The notes below the pieces were generated by a model that was given only the letters and a program-made list of their open reading frames with translations, was not told the DNA's origin and made no database searches. Made by a program: the position numbers and the translations under genes. A stretch of DNA of 64,000 bases from Nocardioides zhouii. Its GTDB lineage: Bacteria; Actinomycetota; Actinomycetes; Propionibacteriales; Nocardioidaceae. The stretch is from contig NZ_SDWV01000023.1 in assembly GCF_004137345.1 (NCBI RefSeq), positions 1 through 64,000 on the forward strand. Reading direction: 5' to 3'. Shown piece by piece: positions 1 through 7,119 of this stretch; the first letter of the stretch is position 1, and the number at the start of each line of letters is the position of its first letter.

Positions 1-126
1 CGTACGTCTGCCCCAGTCCCCAGACATGCCGGCAGCCAGGCCGGCTGCCTCCGGCACCAGACCCTCACGGATCCCAGCCCAGAACCGACGATCAAACTCC
101 CGCGGACTCTTCGGACGAGCACCCAT
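1..126 (-). CDS. IS30-like transposase, N-terminal 42 residues (partial, cut by window edge)
   Basis: The frame opens with ATG at 126 and stays open to base 1. A GAGGAG ribosome-binding site lies 8-9 bases upstream. The peptide begins MGARPKSPREFDRRFW and continues with an AGIREGLVPEAAGLAAGMS-type segment. That segment resembles the N-terminal helix-turn-helix of actinobacterial IS30 transposases, which often read 'RFW..I..G...E.A..AGVS'. No catalytic DDE residues are visible because the gene leaves the window. Another IS family with a similar N-terminal HTH (for example IS481) cannot be excluded. Confidence 0.55.
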   Translation of the reverse strand, partial: MGARPKSPREFDRRFWAGIREGLVPEAAGLAAGMSGDWGRRT

Positions 127-178
127 CACACATCTCCTCAACATCGAGGTGTTGCATGACTACCTAGAACCCGCCCGG
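1..178 (-). mobile_element. Right end of an IS30-like insertion sequence (rest lies left of the window)
   Basis: The first ~178 bases hold the 5' part of a transposase gene reading leftwards and, outside it, a probable terminal region (about 150-178) containing GTGTTGCATGACTACCTAG. As recalled, ends of actinobacterial IS30-family elements commonly carry a GGTGTTGCAT-type sequence at this point; this is memory, not a search. The exact outer boundary and any target duplication cannot be fixed because the other end is outside the window. Immediately outside the element lies a half-palindrome (195-208) that occurs elsewhere as part of an intact hairpin repeat. Confidence 0.55.
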
Positions 179-194
179 CTCCCGGGCAGACGAA

Positions 195-208
195 TGATGC
201 GGACTATC
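195..208. repeat. Half of a palindromic intergenic repeat (TGATGCGGACTATC)
   Basis: This 14-mer is identical to 34799-34812, where it is one arm of a 15-bp hairpin directly downstream of upp. Here it likewise lies just downstream of a stop codon (bpa, minus strand), but the partner arm is missing. The place where the partner would be expected is occupied by the IS30-like end. Confidence 0.6.
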
Positions 209-214
209 GCGGGG

Positions 215-844
215 TCAGAGGTACATGCCGCTGGAGGGTCCGCCGGACTCCTCGTGCGCCTCGCTGCCGCCCGGCATGGTCGGCATGCCGACGGGCTGGT
301 GCTGACCGCCCTGGCCCATCGGGAGGGCGCGGCGGATCTGCTCGAGCTGGGCGCGCGAGGCCATCTGCTGGGCGTAGATCGCGGTCTGGATGCCGTGGAA
401 GAGCCCCTCGAGCCAGCCGACCAGCTGGGCTTGCGCGATGCGCAGCTCGCCCTCGGACGGGGTGCCCTCCTCGGTGAAGGGCAGGGTCAGCCGGTCGAGC
501 TCCTCGACGAGCTCGGGCGCGAGGCCGGTCTCGAGCTCCTTGATGGAGGCGGCGTGGATCTCCTTGAGGCGCTGGCGGCTGGCCTCGTCGAGCGGAGCCG
601 CCTTCACCTCTTCGAGGAGCTGGCGGATCATGCTGCCGATCCGCATCACCTTCGCGGGCTGCTCGACCAGCTCGGTGATGTGGCGCTCGCCGTCGCCCTC
701 GTCGCCGCCCTGCGTCATCGCCGGCAGCGCACTCGCGGGGATCGTGCCGATGGGCTGGCCGTCGGGGCCGATCACGACGACCTGATCGTCGTCGCCACCA
801 GAAGTGGCCACGTCGGTCTGCTCGGGCTGCTGCTCCTCGGTCAT
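215..844 (-). CDS. bpa: Bacterial proteasome activator Bpa/PafE (DUF2587)
   Basis: This is a predicted ATP-independent ring activator of the 20S proteasome. Seen: 209 residues; an acidic disordered N-terminus (about 1-60); a helical core with 'KVMRIGSMIRQLLEEVKAAPLDEA' spirit around residues 64-100; a low-complexity Met/Gly/Gln tail; and C-terminal residues SGMYL. Known: Mycobacterium Bpa docks on the proteasome through a C-terminal GQYL motif, so the terminal G-M-Y-L is a strong family mark. The ATG at 844 is preferred over an in-frame ATG at 949 because homologues start just before the acidic segment. A TAGGGT box lies 7 bases before it, suggesting a leaderless message. No proteasome core or Pup genes lie in the window. 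Confidence 0.9.
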   Translation of the reverse strand: MTEEQQPEQTDVATSGGDDDQVVVIGPDGQPIGTIPASALPAMTQGGDEGDGERHITELVEQPAKVMRIGSMIRQLLEEVKAAPLDEASRQRLKEIHAASIKELETGLAPELVEELDRLTLPFTEEGTPSEGELRIAQAQLVGWLEGLFHGIQTAIYAQQMASRAQLEQIRRALPMGQGGQHQPVGMPTMPGGSEAHEESGGPSSGMYL

Positions 845-851
845 GTCGTCA

Positions 852-857
852 ACCCTA
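852..857 (-). promoter_or_regulatory. -10-like box TAGGGT for leaderless bpa
   Basis: TAGGGT stands 7 bases before the ATG of bpa and no Shine-Dalgarno sequence is present. This spacing places the transcription start at or next to the A of the ATG. The same box recurs before three other genes in this window. Confidence 0.5.
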
Positions 858-879
858 GTCGGGGGTTCCGAGCCCGTTT

Positions 880-1016
880 GAGCGGTGGGTGAGGCGGATT
901 TGGCCCGCCCGGAACCCGCCTCCCACGCCGCTCCCGGGCGTGTCTCCACGCGCCATGCGTACGAGCGGTGGCTGAGGAGGATCGCCAGGGTCCGGAACCC
1001 GCCTCACACACCGCTC
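880..1016. repeat. First doublet of 54-bp imperfect palindromes
   Basis: Two hairpin units, 880-933 and 963-1016, are each exactly 54 bases. They start GAGCGGTG and end CCGCTC, are separated by 29 bases, and lie in direct orientation. They share the internal blocks GTGAGG/CTGAGG and GGAACCCGCCTC. Each can fold on itself over about 18-20 bp with mismatches. With 1020-1154 this fills the ~320-base gap between bpa and the quinone oxidoreductase; no gene is visible in the gap. Confidence 0.8.
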
Positions 1017-1019
1017 GTG

Positions 1020-1154
1020 GAGCGGTGATGGAGCCACCTTCGGCACCGAGGAAAGGTGGCTGGACCACCGCTCGAGGGGCGTCGTACGCGGAGCGCGGGA
1101 CGGCGGTGGCGGGGCCACACTCCCGGGCCGCCGAATGTGGCTGGACCACCGCTC
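1020..1154. repeat. Second doublet of 54-bp imperfect palindromes
   Basis: Units 1020-1073 and 1101-1154 are again 54 bases each, separated by 27 bases, and follow the first doublet after only 3 bases. Both end GTGGCTGGACCACCGCTC; the left arms are GAGCGGTGATGGAGCCACC and the more diverged CGGCGGTGGCGGGGCCAC. The doublet layout resembles REPIN/BIME-type repetitive palindromes. It also abuts the stop of the quinone oxidoreductase gene, so it could end transcription. Confidence 0.8.
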
Positions 1155-1164
1155 GAGGAGGCGA

Positions 1165-2133
1165 TCAGAGGGTGAGGACGATCTTCCCGGAGTGGCTGCC
1201 GTCCTCCATGAGCTGGTGCCCGCGGGCGACGTCCTCGAGGGGCATCGTCGTCTCGACGATCGGCCGGATGGCGCCGGCGGCGACGAGGGGCCACACGTTC
1301 TCGACGACGCCGCAGCAGATCGCCGCCTTCTCGGTGACGGGACGGGCCCGGAGCGAGGTCGCTGTGACGGAGGCGCGCTTGCGAAGCAGGACGGAGAGGT
1401 CGAGCTCGCCCTTGGCGCCACCCTGCATGCCGATGACCACGAGCCGCCCGCCGGTGGCGAGCGCGTCGACGTTGCGGCCGAGGTACTTGGCGCCCATGTT
1501 GTCGAGGATGACGTCGGCACCGCCGGCCTCGGCCAGCACCTCGACGAAGTCGTCCTCGCGATAGTCGATGACGTGCGTTGCACCCAGCGACCGGCACAGC
1601 TCGAGCTTCGCCGGTGAGCCGGCGGTGGCGAACACCTCCGCGCCGCGCGCGGCCGCGAGCTGGATCGCCATCGTGCCGATCCCGCCGGCACCGCCGTGGA
1701 CGAGGAAGCGCTCGCCCTTCGCCAGGTGCGCGGTCATGAAGACGTTGGACCACACGGTGGCCGCGACCTCGGGCAGGCCGGCCGCCTCGATCAGCGAGAC
1801 GCCGCCCGGGACCGGCATGACCTGGCCGACCGGCACCGCCACCAGTTCGGCGTACCCGCCACCCGCGAGCAGCGCGCACACCTCGTCGCCCACGGACCAG
1901 CCCGTCACGCCCTCGCCCAGGCCGACGACGCGGCCGCTGCACTCGAGCCCGATCGTCTCGGAGGCGCCGGGCGGGGGTGGGTAGAAGCCCTGCCGCTGCA
2001 GGGTGTCGGCGCGGTTGACGGCCGTCGCGACGACCTCGATCAGCACCTCGCCGGCGGCCGGGCTCGGAGCCTCGACCTCGCCGACGGACAGGACCTCGGG
2101 GCCACCGGTGCCGGTGGCGACTGCTGCACGCAA
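1165..2133 (-). CDS. NAD(P)H-quinone oxidoreductase, zinc-less MDR family (PIG3-like)
   Basis: This predicted NADPH-dependent reductase for quinones or enones is 322 residues long. Seen: an N-terminal GroES-like domain beginning RAAVATGTGGPEVL; 'NRADTLQRQGFYPPPPGASE', typical of the PIG3/TP53I3 branch; the nucleotide-binding 'VHGGAGGIGTMAIQLA' loop in mid-protein; and a C-terminal 'G.HSGKIVL' end. No zinc-ligand cysteines are seen. The TTG at 2133 is chosen because it directly precedes the conserved start, has GAGGAC upstream and overlaps no neighbour. Longer open frame upstream is the shadow of the DUF6457 gene, whose stop is 4 bases away, so the two are probably cotranscribed. Confidence 0.85.
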   Translation of the reverse strand: MRAAVATGTGGPEVLSVGEVEAPSPAAGEVLIEVVATAVNRADTLQRQGFYPPPPGASETIGLECSGRVVGLGEGVTGWSVGDEVCALLAGGGYAELVAVPVGQVMPVPGGVSLIEAAGLPEVAATVWSNVFMTAHLAKGERFLVHGGAGGIGTMAIQLAAARGAEVFATAGSPAKLELCRSLGATHVIDYREDDFVEVLAEAGGADVILDNMGAKYLGRNVDALATGGRLVVIGMQGGAKGELDLSVLLRKRASVTATSLRARPVTEKAAICCGVVENVWPLVAAGAIRPIVETTMPLEDVARGHQLMEDGSHSGKIVLTL

Positions 2134-2137
2134 GGGC

Positions 2138-2461
2138 TCAGTCCTCGTAGCGGTCGGTGGAGTGGTCGACCGTCGAGTCGTCGGGCACGTCGTCGTCGAC
2201 GTCGTCTGGGTCGGGCGCGTCGGCGGGGCGGTCCCAGCTCTCGGCGAGCGCCTGGGCCTTGGCAGCCATCCGCTCGACCTTCTCCGGGTTGAGGTCACCG
2301 GCCCCGGCGGCGAAGCCGAGGAGGTACGCCGTGATCGGCGCAGCGGTCTTCTGCACGTTCTGCGCCGTCACCCGGGCCAGGTCGAGGATGAGGCCCTCGT
2401 CGACCTCGGTCTCGACGTCGAGCGCATCGGCGAGCTCGTCGATCCAGTCGTGGAGGTTCAC
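2138..2461 (-). CDS. DUF6457 domain protein, MobA-associated
   Basis: A small acidic protein of 107 residues starting at GTG 2461 (VNLHDWIDELADALDVE). Known, from memory of actinobacterial genomes: proteins of this family (N-terminal HDWI.EL..LDV, central 'APITAYLLG.AAG', then an Asp-rich tail) sit next to or are fused with MobA-like nucleotidyltransferases. Here mobA lies 48 bases upstream on the same strand, in agreement. A role in molybdenum cofactor metabolism is inferred from context only. The C-terminal 30 residues are mostly Asp, Pro and Ser. Confidence 0.75.
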   Translation of the reverse strand: MNLHDWIDELADALDVETEVDEGLILDLARVTAQNVQKTAAPITAYLLGFAAGAGDLNPEKVERMAAKAQALAESWDRPADAPDPDDVDDDVPDDSTVDHSTDRYED

Positions 2462-2509
2462 GACCCCAATGTCTCGCACCCGACCCGGCGGCGGCAAGGG
2501 ACGGTCGTC

Positions 2510-3085
2510 TCAGCGCAGGTCGCGCAGGTCGGCCCACGTGTCGATGTCGACCGCCTCGTCCCCCACCGTCGGCACGTCGGCGAGGTCGAGCGGCGCGAGG
2601 AGCCGGTGCAGCGCCATGCCGTGCTGCGCCTCCAACCCGGGACGTACGCCGGACAGCCGGGCCGCGTCGACGACACCGGCGAGCTGGCGCCGCCCGTCGG
2701 CGTCGACCAGGAACGCGCCGTCCCGGCCGACCGTCGCGTCGCGCAGCCGCCGCATCGTGGCGGGGGTGACGCGCGGCATGTCGACCGCCAGGACCCCGAC
2801 GAGCCGCGGCCGGCGCAGTAGCGCGTCGACCCCGGTGAGCAGGCCGGCGACCGGGCCGCCGCGGGGCGGGTCCTCGCAGACGAACGTGACCGGACGGGCC
2901 GTGGGGACGCTCTCCGGTGCAACCACCACGACCTCGTCGGCGTCGAGGAACGCGTCGACCGCGAGCTCCAGCAGCGTCCGACCGTGAAGCTCGACGGCCG
3001 CCTTGTCGATCCCGTCCATCCGGGCGGCCGTCCCGCCCGCGAGCACGACCCCGCAAAATCCGCCCGCGCCGACGTAGAGGTCCAT
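2510..3085 (-). CDS. MobA-like NTP transferase (molybdenum cofactor guanylyltransferase family)
   Basis: Predicted transfer of a nucleotide, probably GMP, onto molybdopterin. Seen in 191 residues: the N-terminal signature 'VVLAGGTAARMDGIDKAAVELHGRTLLE' (about 14-41, the GG-x-x-x-RM-x-x-DK loop); 'EDPPRGGPVAGLLTG' near residue 70; and 'LAVDMPRVTP', where the Asp is the usual metal ligand. The ATG at 3085 has GGAGGATG upstream. The protein is short and divergent from Escherichia coli MobA, so substrate is uncertain; no other moa/moe genes are in the window. Confidence 0.75.
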   Translation of the reverse strand: MDLYVGAGGFCGVVLAGGTAARMDGIDKAAVELHGRTLLELAVDAFLDADEVVVVAPESVPTARPVTFVCEDPPRGGPVAGLLTGVDALLRRPRLVGVLAVDMPRVTPATMRRLRDATVGRDGAFLVDADGRRQLAGVVDAARLSGVRPGLEAQHGMALHRLLAPLDLADVPTVGDEAVDIDTWADLRDLR

Positions 3086-3127
3086 GGAGCCATCCTCCCA
3101 GCCCCCGTCCTCTGGCACTCTGGACCT

Positions 3128-3895
3128 ATGACCGACCGGCTGCGCGTACGCGTCCACCAGTGGGCGAGCGGGCTCGACGCCGCCGCCAACCGCGGCCGCC
3201 TCGCCGAGGCAGTGACGCCCGGCGCGGACCTGGTCGTCCTCCCGGAGGCCTTCGCGCGTGACTTCGGCGAGGCCGGGTCGGACGTCAGCGCGTACGCCGA
3301 ACCGCTCGACGGACCGTTCGGCACCGAGCTCGCGCGGGTCGCGGACGCCGCCTCGTCCACGGTGGTCGCCGGGATGTTCGAGGTGGCCGACGATCCCGAG
3401 CGACCGCACAACACCCTCCTGGTCGCGGGAGCCGCGCAGGCGGCGTACCGCAAGATCCACCTCTACGACTCGTTCGGCTACCGCGAGTCCGACCGCCTCA
3501 CCGGGGGTGCACCGGAGCCGGTCGTCGTCGACGTCGCGGGATGGCGGGTGGGCCTGATGACCTGCTACGACCTGCGCTTCCCCGAGCTCGCGCGGCTGCT
3601 CGTGGACGACGGGGCCGAGGTGATCGTGGTGCCTGCGGCCTGGCTGCCGGGGGACCGGAAGGTCGAGCACTGGCGCACCCTGCTGGCCGCCCGCGCGATC
3701 GAGAACACCTGCTTCGTGGTCGGCGCTGCCCAGCCCGAGCCGCGCTACTGCGGCCACTCGGCTGTCTTCGGCCCGATGGGCGAGCTCCTCGCCGATGCGG
3801 CCGACGGTGAGGCCACCTTCGAGGTCACCCTCGACCGTGACGACCTCCGCGCGAGCCGTCGTACCAACCCGTCCCTGACCAACCGTCGGCTGTAG
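3128..3895 (+). CDS. Carbon-nitrogen hydrolase (nitrilase superfamily amidase)
   Basis: A 255-residue hydrolase of a small amide, cytoplasmic. The catalytic triad is complete: Glu40 (VVLPEAF), Lys109 (AYRKIHLYD) and Cys146 (MTCYDLRFPEL). These flanking sequences match the Nit1/Nit2-like branch (omega-amidase or deaminated-glutathione amidase). Substrate cannot be told from sequence. The gene is divergent from mobA across 42 bases and has no clear ribosome-binding site before the ATG, so it may be leaderless. Confidence 0.85.
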   Translation: MTDRLRVRVHQWASGLDAAANRGRLAEAVTPGADLVVLPEAFARDFGEAGSDVSAYAEPLDGPFGTELARVADAASSTVVAGMFEVADDPERPHNTLLVAGAAQAAYRKIHLYDSFGYRESDRLTGGAPEPVVVDVAGWRVGLMTCYDLRFPELARLLVDDGAEVIVVPAAWLPGDRKVEHWRTLLAARAIENTCFVVGAAQPEPRYCGHSAVFGPMGELLADAADGEATFEVTLDRDDLRASRRTNPSLTNRRL

Positions 3896-3906
3896 CCTTC
3901 CGCGTC

Positions 3907-5136
3907 GTGCCTTCCCCCACCTCCGACAGCCCCCGCGGGTCCTCCCGCGGCAAGCGGGCTGCCGAGCGAGCGCCCTCGCGGGTGCGTCGCCGGCGGGAGA
4001 AGGCGGACCCGACCCCGTCGGAGCCGACGGTCACGACACCAGTGGCGCCCCCCACCCCGCGACCGGTCGCCCCGACCGCGCCCGTCGGGCCCGCCCCCGC
4101 AGCGTCGGTGGAGGAGCCGCGCCAGGAGGGTCCGCGGCGACTGCTGCTGACGCTGTGGTTCGTCGTCCTCGGGCTGGGTGCCGCTGCACTGGCGATCTCC
4201 GCTGTCACCGGGATCCTCGGCCACCTTCCCAGCGGCCTGGACCGGTTCGGCGCGCCGCCGGGCTGGCTCGACGGTGCCGGCGCGGTCGCCGTGGTGACTG
4301 CCCTGTCGTGGCTCCTCGCCACCCGCACCGCCGGTCGCGCCATCATCTCGGCGGGCCTGGCCCTCGGCCTGGGCGTCGCGAGCCTGCTCATCGGCGGCCG
4401 GGTGCTGCCCACCGGCGCCGCCGTGCTGACGTGCGTGGTCGGCAGCGTGTACGCCGTGATGGTGACGGTGCCGGCCATCACCTGGTTGAAGGCGGTGCGC
4501 GAGGCCGTCATCGCCACCCTCGTCGCCGCCGTGACGGCCTCCGCGGCCGTCGGCTTCGAGCCCACGGTGGCAGCAGAGCGCTTCGACATCGCGGCGCTCC
4601 TGCTCGCCCTCGCCCTCGTCTTCACCATCGTCTACCGCCTCGGTGCCGGCCTCCACGGCCTCGGTCGCCGCGGGCTGGTGATCGTCGCGATCGGGCTCGC
4701 CGTCCTTGTCGCGACGATGGCGTACGCCGAGCTGCTGAGGCGCTACGGCGCGCAGACGTTCGTCTCGTCGGTGCTCGACTTCGCCGACGCCACCTCCGAG
4801 CGCATCGGCGCCTTCCCGCGCCCGCTCGTCGTGCTGCTCGGCATCCCGGCGCTCGTGTGGGGCACCCACGTCCGCGCCCGCCGGCGGCAGGGCTGGTGGG
4901 TCTGCGCCTTCGGCGTCGCCGCGACCGTGCCGCTGGCGTCGGGCCTGATGGCGCCGGACAGCTCGTACGTCGAGGCCGGCCTGCGGGCGGCGTACTCGCT
5001 CGTGCTGGGCCTGGTGATCGGCTACGTCGTGATCCGCGTGGACCTCGCCCTCACCGGGCCCAAGGGCCGGCGTGGCCGTCGGGCCGAGGAGGCCGGGGCG
5101 CACCGTCCCGAGCCGAGTCGCTTCGCCGAGCTGTGA
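3907..5136 (+). CDS. Multi-pass membrane protein of unknown function
   Basis: 409 residues starting at GTG 3907. Residues 1-75 are Pro/Ala/Arg-rich and probably cytoplasmic and disordered. About eight to ten hydrophobic segments follow (first LLLTLWFVVLGLGAAALAI near residue 80), then a basic C-terminal tail with RRGRRAEE. No enzyme motif was recognised. The gene starts 11 bases after the nitrilase stop. A TAGCCT box, which includes that TAG stop, lies 8 bases before the GTG, so separate leaderless expression is possible. Confidence 0.75.
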   Translation: MPSPTSDSPRGSSRGKRAAERAPSRVRRRREKADPTPSEPTVTTPVAPPTPRPVAPTAPVGPAPAASVEEPRQEGPRRLLLTLWFVVLGLGAAALAISAVTGILGHLPSGLDRFGAPPGWLDGAGAVAVVTALSWLLATRTAGRAIISAGLALGLGVASLLIGGRVLPTGAAVLTCVVGSVYAVMVTVPAITWLKAVREAVIATLVAAVTASAAVGFEPTVAAERFDIAALLLALALVFTIVYRLGAGLHGLGRRGLVIVAIGLAVLVATMAYAELLRRYGAQTFVSSVLDFADATSERIGAFPRPLVVLLGIPALVWGTHVRARRRQGWWVCAFGVAATVPLASGLMAPDSSYVEAGLRAAYSLVLGLVIGYVVIRVDLALTGPKGRRGRRAEEAGAHRPEPSRFAEL

Positions 5137-5169
5137 CCCGCTGATCAGCGCGTACGCCCCGGTAACCGC

Positions 5170-5175
5170 TACCGT
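5170..5175 (+). promoter_or_regulatory. -10-like box TACCGT before the biotinyl protein
   Basis: TACCGT lies 7 bases before ATG 5183 and no Shine-Dalgarno sequence is seen, consistent with a leaderless transcript. Confidence 0.4.
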
Positions 5176-5182
5176 CGGGCGC

Positions 5183-5410
5183 ATGGCCCGCTCCACCTCC
5201 CTCGAGATCGTGTCCGAGCTGGTCGCCAACGTGCTGACCATCGAGGTCGCGGAGGGCGACCGCGTCGAGGCCGGCGACACCGTCGTGCTGCTGGAGTCGA
5301 TGAAGATGGAGATCCCGATGCTCGCCGAGCGGGCCGGGACGGTCACCGCGATCAAGGTGACGGTCGGCGACGTCGTGCAGGACGGCGACGTCCTCGTCGT
5401 CCTGGACTGA
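5183..5410 (+). CDS. Stand-alone biotinyl/lipoyl carrier protein (TB7.3-like)
   Basis: A 75-residue protein consisting only of a biotinyl domain. The modification site is in LLESMKMEIPM (Lys about residue 39), the canonical biotin hairpin. Conserved Gly-Asp turns (EGDRVEAGDTV and VGDVVQDGDVL) flank it. Known: actinobacteria carry such short carriers (TB7.3 in mycobacteria) without an adjoining carboxylase. No carboxylase or biotin ligase gene is nearby, so its partner is unknown. Confidence 0.85.
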   Translation: MARSTSLEIVSELVANVLTIEVAEGDRVEAGDTVVLLESMKMEIPMLAERAGTVTAIKVTVGDVVQDGDVLVVLD

Positions 5411-5416
5411 AGGCCC

Positions 5417-5422
5417 TACGCT
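5417..5422 (+). promoter_or_regulatory. -10-like box TACGCT before the Pr6Pr gene
   Basis: TACGCT stands 6 bases before ATG 5429, with no ribosome-binding site; leaderless start inferred. Confidence 0.4.
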
Positions 5423-5428
5423 CCTCGC

Positions 5429-6073
5429 ATGACCGATGCCCGCGCCCGCCAGGTGCACCTCGTGGTCGCAGTAGTCGCCTGGGCCGCGACAGTGCTGCAG
5501 TTCGTCCTGGTGGTGTCGGGCTCGGCCGTCCTCGTCGAGGACGACCCGCCGGGCCTCGGCGCGCGAATCTACCGCTTCTTTGCCTACTTCACGATCCAGA
5601 GCAATCTGCTGGTGGCCGTCGTCTCGACCATGCTCGTCCGCGAGCCCGCGCTGGACCGGCCCACGTGGCGGGTGGTGCGCCTCGCCGGCCTGGTCGGCAT
5701 GACGGTCACCGGGCTCGTGCACTTCTTCCTGCTGCGTCCGCTGCTCGACCTCGACGGCGCCGACTGGTTCGCGGACAAGCTGCTGCACATGGTCGTGCCG
5801 GTGCTGGCCGTCGCGGCCTGGGCGTGGGTCGGACCTCGTCCGCGGTTCGCCTGGCGCGAGGCGGCATACGCCCTCGTCTGGCCGCTGGCCTGGCTCGTCT
5901 GGACCCTCGTCGTCGGACAGGTCGACGGGTGGGTGCCCTACCCGTTCCTCGACGCCAGCGAGGAGGGATGGGGATCGGTCGTGGCGGTGAGCGTGGGGAT
6001 CACGGCGTTGTTCGGTGCCCTGTTCGCGCTGTTCGCCTGGCTCGACCGGAAGCTGCCACCAGCCCCTCGCTAG
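5429..6073 (+). CDS. Pr6Pr family membrane protein
   Basis: 214 residues with about six transmembrane helices, including VHLVVAVVAWAATVLQFVLV at the start. The family mark is 'FFAYFTIQSNLLVAVVS' (about 50-67), followed by a conserved helix ending in VHFFLL and 'DKLLHMVVPVLAVAAW'. The family takes its name from six predicted helices and has no proven activity. The gene ends 9 bases before the aldo/keto reductase ATG; that gene's -10-like box includes this gene's TAG stop. Confidence 0.8.
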   Translation: MTDARARQVHLVVAVVAWAATVLQFVLVVSGSAVLVEDDPPGLGARIYRFFAYFTIQSNLLVAVVSTMLVREPALDRPTWRVVRLAGLVGMTVTGLVHFFLLRPLLDLDGADWFADKLLHMVVPVLAVAAWAWVGPRPRFAWREAAYALVWPLAWLVWTLVVGQVDGWVPYPFLDASEEGWGSVVAVSVGITALFGALFALFAWLDRKLPPAPR

Positions 6074-6076
6074 GGT
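6071..6076 (+). promoter_or_regulatory. -10-like box TAGGGT before the aldo/keto reductase
   Basis: TAGGGT lies 6 bases before ATG 6083 and begins with the TAG stop codon of the preceding gene. AGGG could double as a weak ribosome-binding site, so a leaderless start is likely but not certain. Confidence 0.45.
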
Positions 6077-6082
6077 CGACGC

Positions 6083-7093
6083 ATGGAGTTTCGATACCTC
6101 GGCAACAGCGGACTGAAGATCTCAGAGATCACCTACGGCAACTGGCTGACCCACGGGTCCCAGGTGGAGAACGACGTCGCCACCCAATGCGTACGCGCCG
6201 CCCTCGACGAGGGCATCTCGACCTTCGACACCGCGGACGTGTACGCCAACACCGCGGCGGAGAGCGTGCTCGGTGAGGCGCTGAAGGGCGAGCGCCGCGA
6301 GGGGCTGGAGATCTTCACCAAGGTCTACTGGCCCACCGGCCCGAAGGGCAAGAACGACACCGGCCTGTCCCGCAAGCACATCATGGAGTCGATCAACGGC
6401 TCGCTCGAGCGGCTGCAGACCGACTACGTCGACCTCTACCAGGCCCACCGCTTCGACGTGGAGACGCCGCTCGAGGAGACGATGCAGGCGTTCGCCGACG
6501 TCGTCCGCCAGGGCAAGGCGCTCTACATCGGCGTCAGCGAGTGGACCGCCGACCAGATCCGCGCCGGCGTGGAGCTGTCGAAGGAGCTCGGCTTCCAGCT
6601 CATCTCGAGCCAGCCGCAGTACTCCATGCTCTGGCGCGTCATCGAGGGCGAGGTCGTCCCGACCTCCCGCGAGCTCGGGGTCTCCCAGATCGTGTGGAGC
6701 CCGATCGCGCAGGGCGTGCTGACGGGGAAGTACAAGCCCGGCCAGGCCCCGCCGGAGGGCTCGCGCGCCACCGACACCAAGGGAGGCGCGGACATGATCT
6801 CGCGCTTCATGAACGACGACGTCCTCACCGCCGTCCAGGACCTCGAGCCGATCGCGAAGGACTGCGGCCTCACCATGGCCCAGCTCGCCATCGCCTGGGT
6901 GCTGCAGAACGACAACGTCGCCGCCGCCCTCGTCGGCGCCTCGCGTCCCGAGCAGGTCGGTGACAACGTCAAGGCCGCCGGCGTGAAGCTCGACGACGAC
7001 GTGATGAAGCGCATCGACGACGCCCTCGGCTCCGTCGTGGTCAGCGACCCCGGCAAGACGGCGGAGGGTACGCCGAAGGCCCGCGTCGTCTGA
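6083..7093 (+). CDS. Aldo/keto reductase, potassium-channel beta-subunit type
   Basis: A cytoplasmic NADPH-dependent carbonyl reductase of 336 residues. The catalytic tetrad is visible: Asp49 and Tyr54 (FDTADVYAN), Lys80 (IFTKVYW) and His122 (YQAHRFD). 'IGVSEWTADQIRAG' and 'SSQPQYSMLWRVIE' are typical of the AKR family related to Kv-beta/YghZ. The physiological substrate is not predictable. It converges with the MFS gene on the other strand, with 26 bases between stops. Confidence 0.88.
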   Translation: MEFRYLGNSGLKISEITYGNWLTHGSQVENDVATQCVRAALDEGISTFDTADVYANTAAESVLGEALKGERREGLEIFTKVYWPTGPKGKNDTGLSRKHIMESINGSLERLQTDYVDLYQAHRFDVETPLEETMQAFADVVRQGKALYIGVSEWTADQIRAGVELSKELGFQLISSQPQYSMLWRVIEGEVVPTSRELGVSQIVWSPIAQGVLTGKYKPGQAPPEGSRATDTKGGADMISRFMNDDVLTAVQDLEPIAKDCGLTMAQLAIAWVLQNDNVAAALVGASRPEQVGDNVKAAGVKLDDDVMKRIDDALGSVVVSDPGKTAEGTPKARVV

Positions 7094-7119
7094 GTCTGCT
7101 GCTGTCGCAGGCGCCGGCG

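Noticed and set aside
880..1154. A CRISPR-like array (four regularly sized repeats)
   Set aside because: The units are long imperfect palindromes with diverged sequence, and two of the three gaps are similar but one is 3 bases. No identical 25-37-base repeats, no spacers and no cas genes.
841..1691. Minus-strand open frames crossing the four palindromes
   Set aside because: They run through the hairpin repeats and another frame of the quinone oxidoreductase, and no protein family is visible.
3745..5355. 536-codon minus-strand open frame
   Set aside because: Antisense to the membrane-protein gene and the biotinyl carrier, with repetitive His/Gly/Asp composition that mirrors Val/Ala/Pro codons of the real genes.
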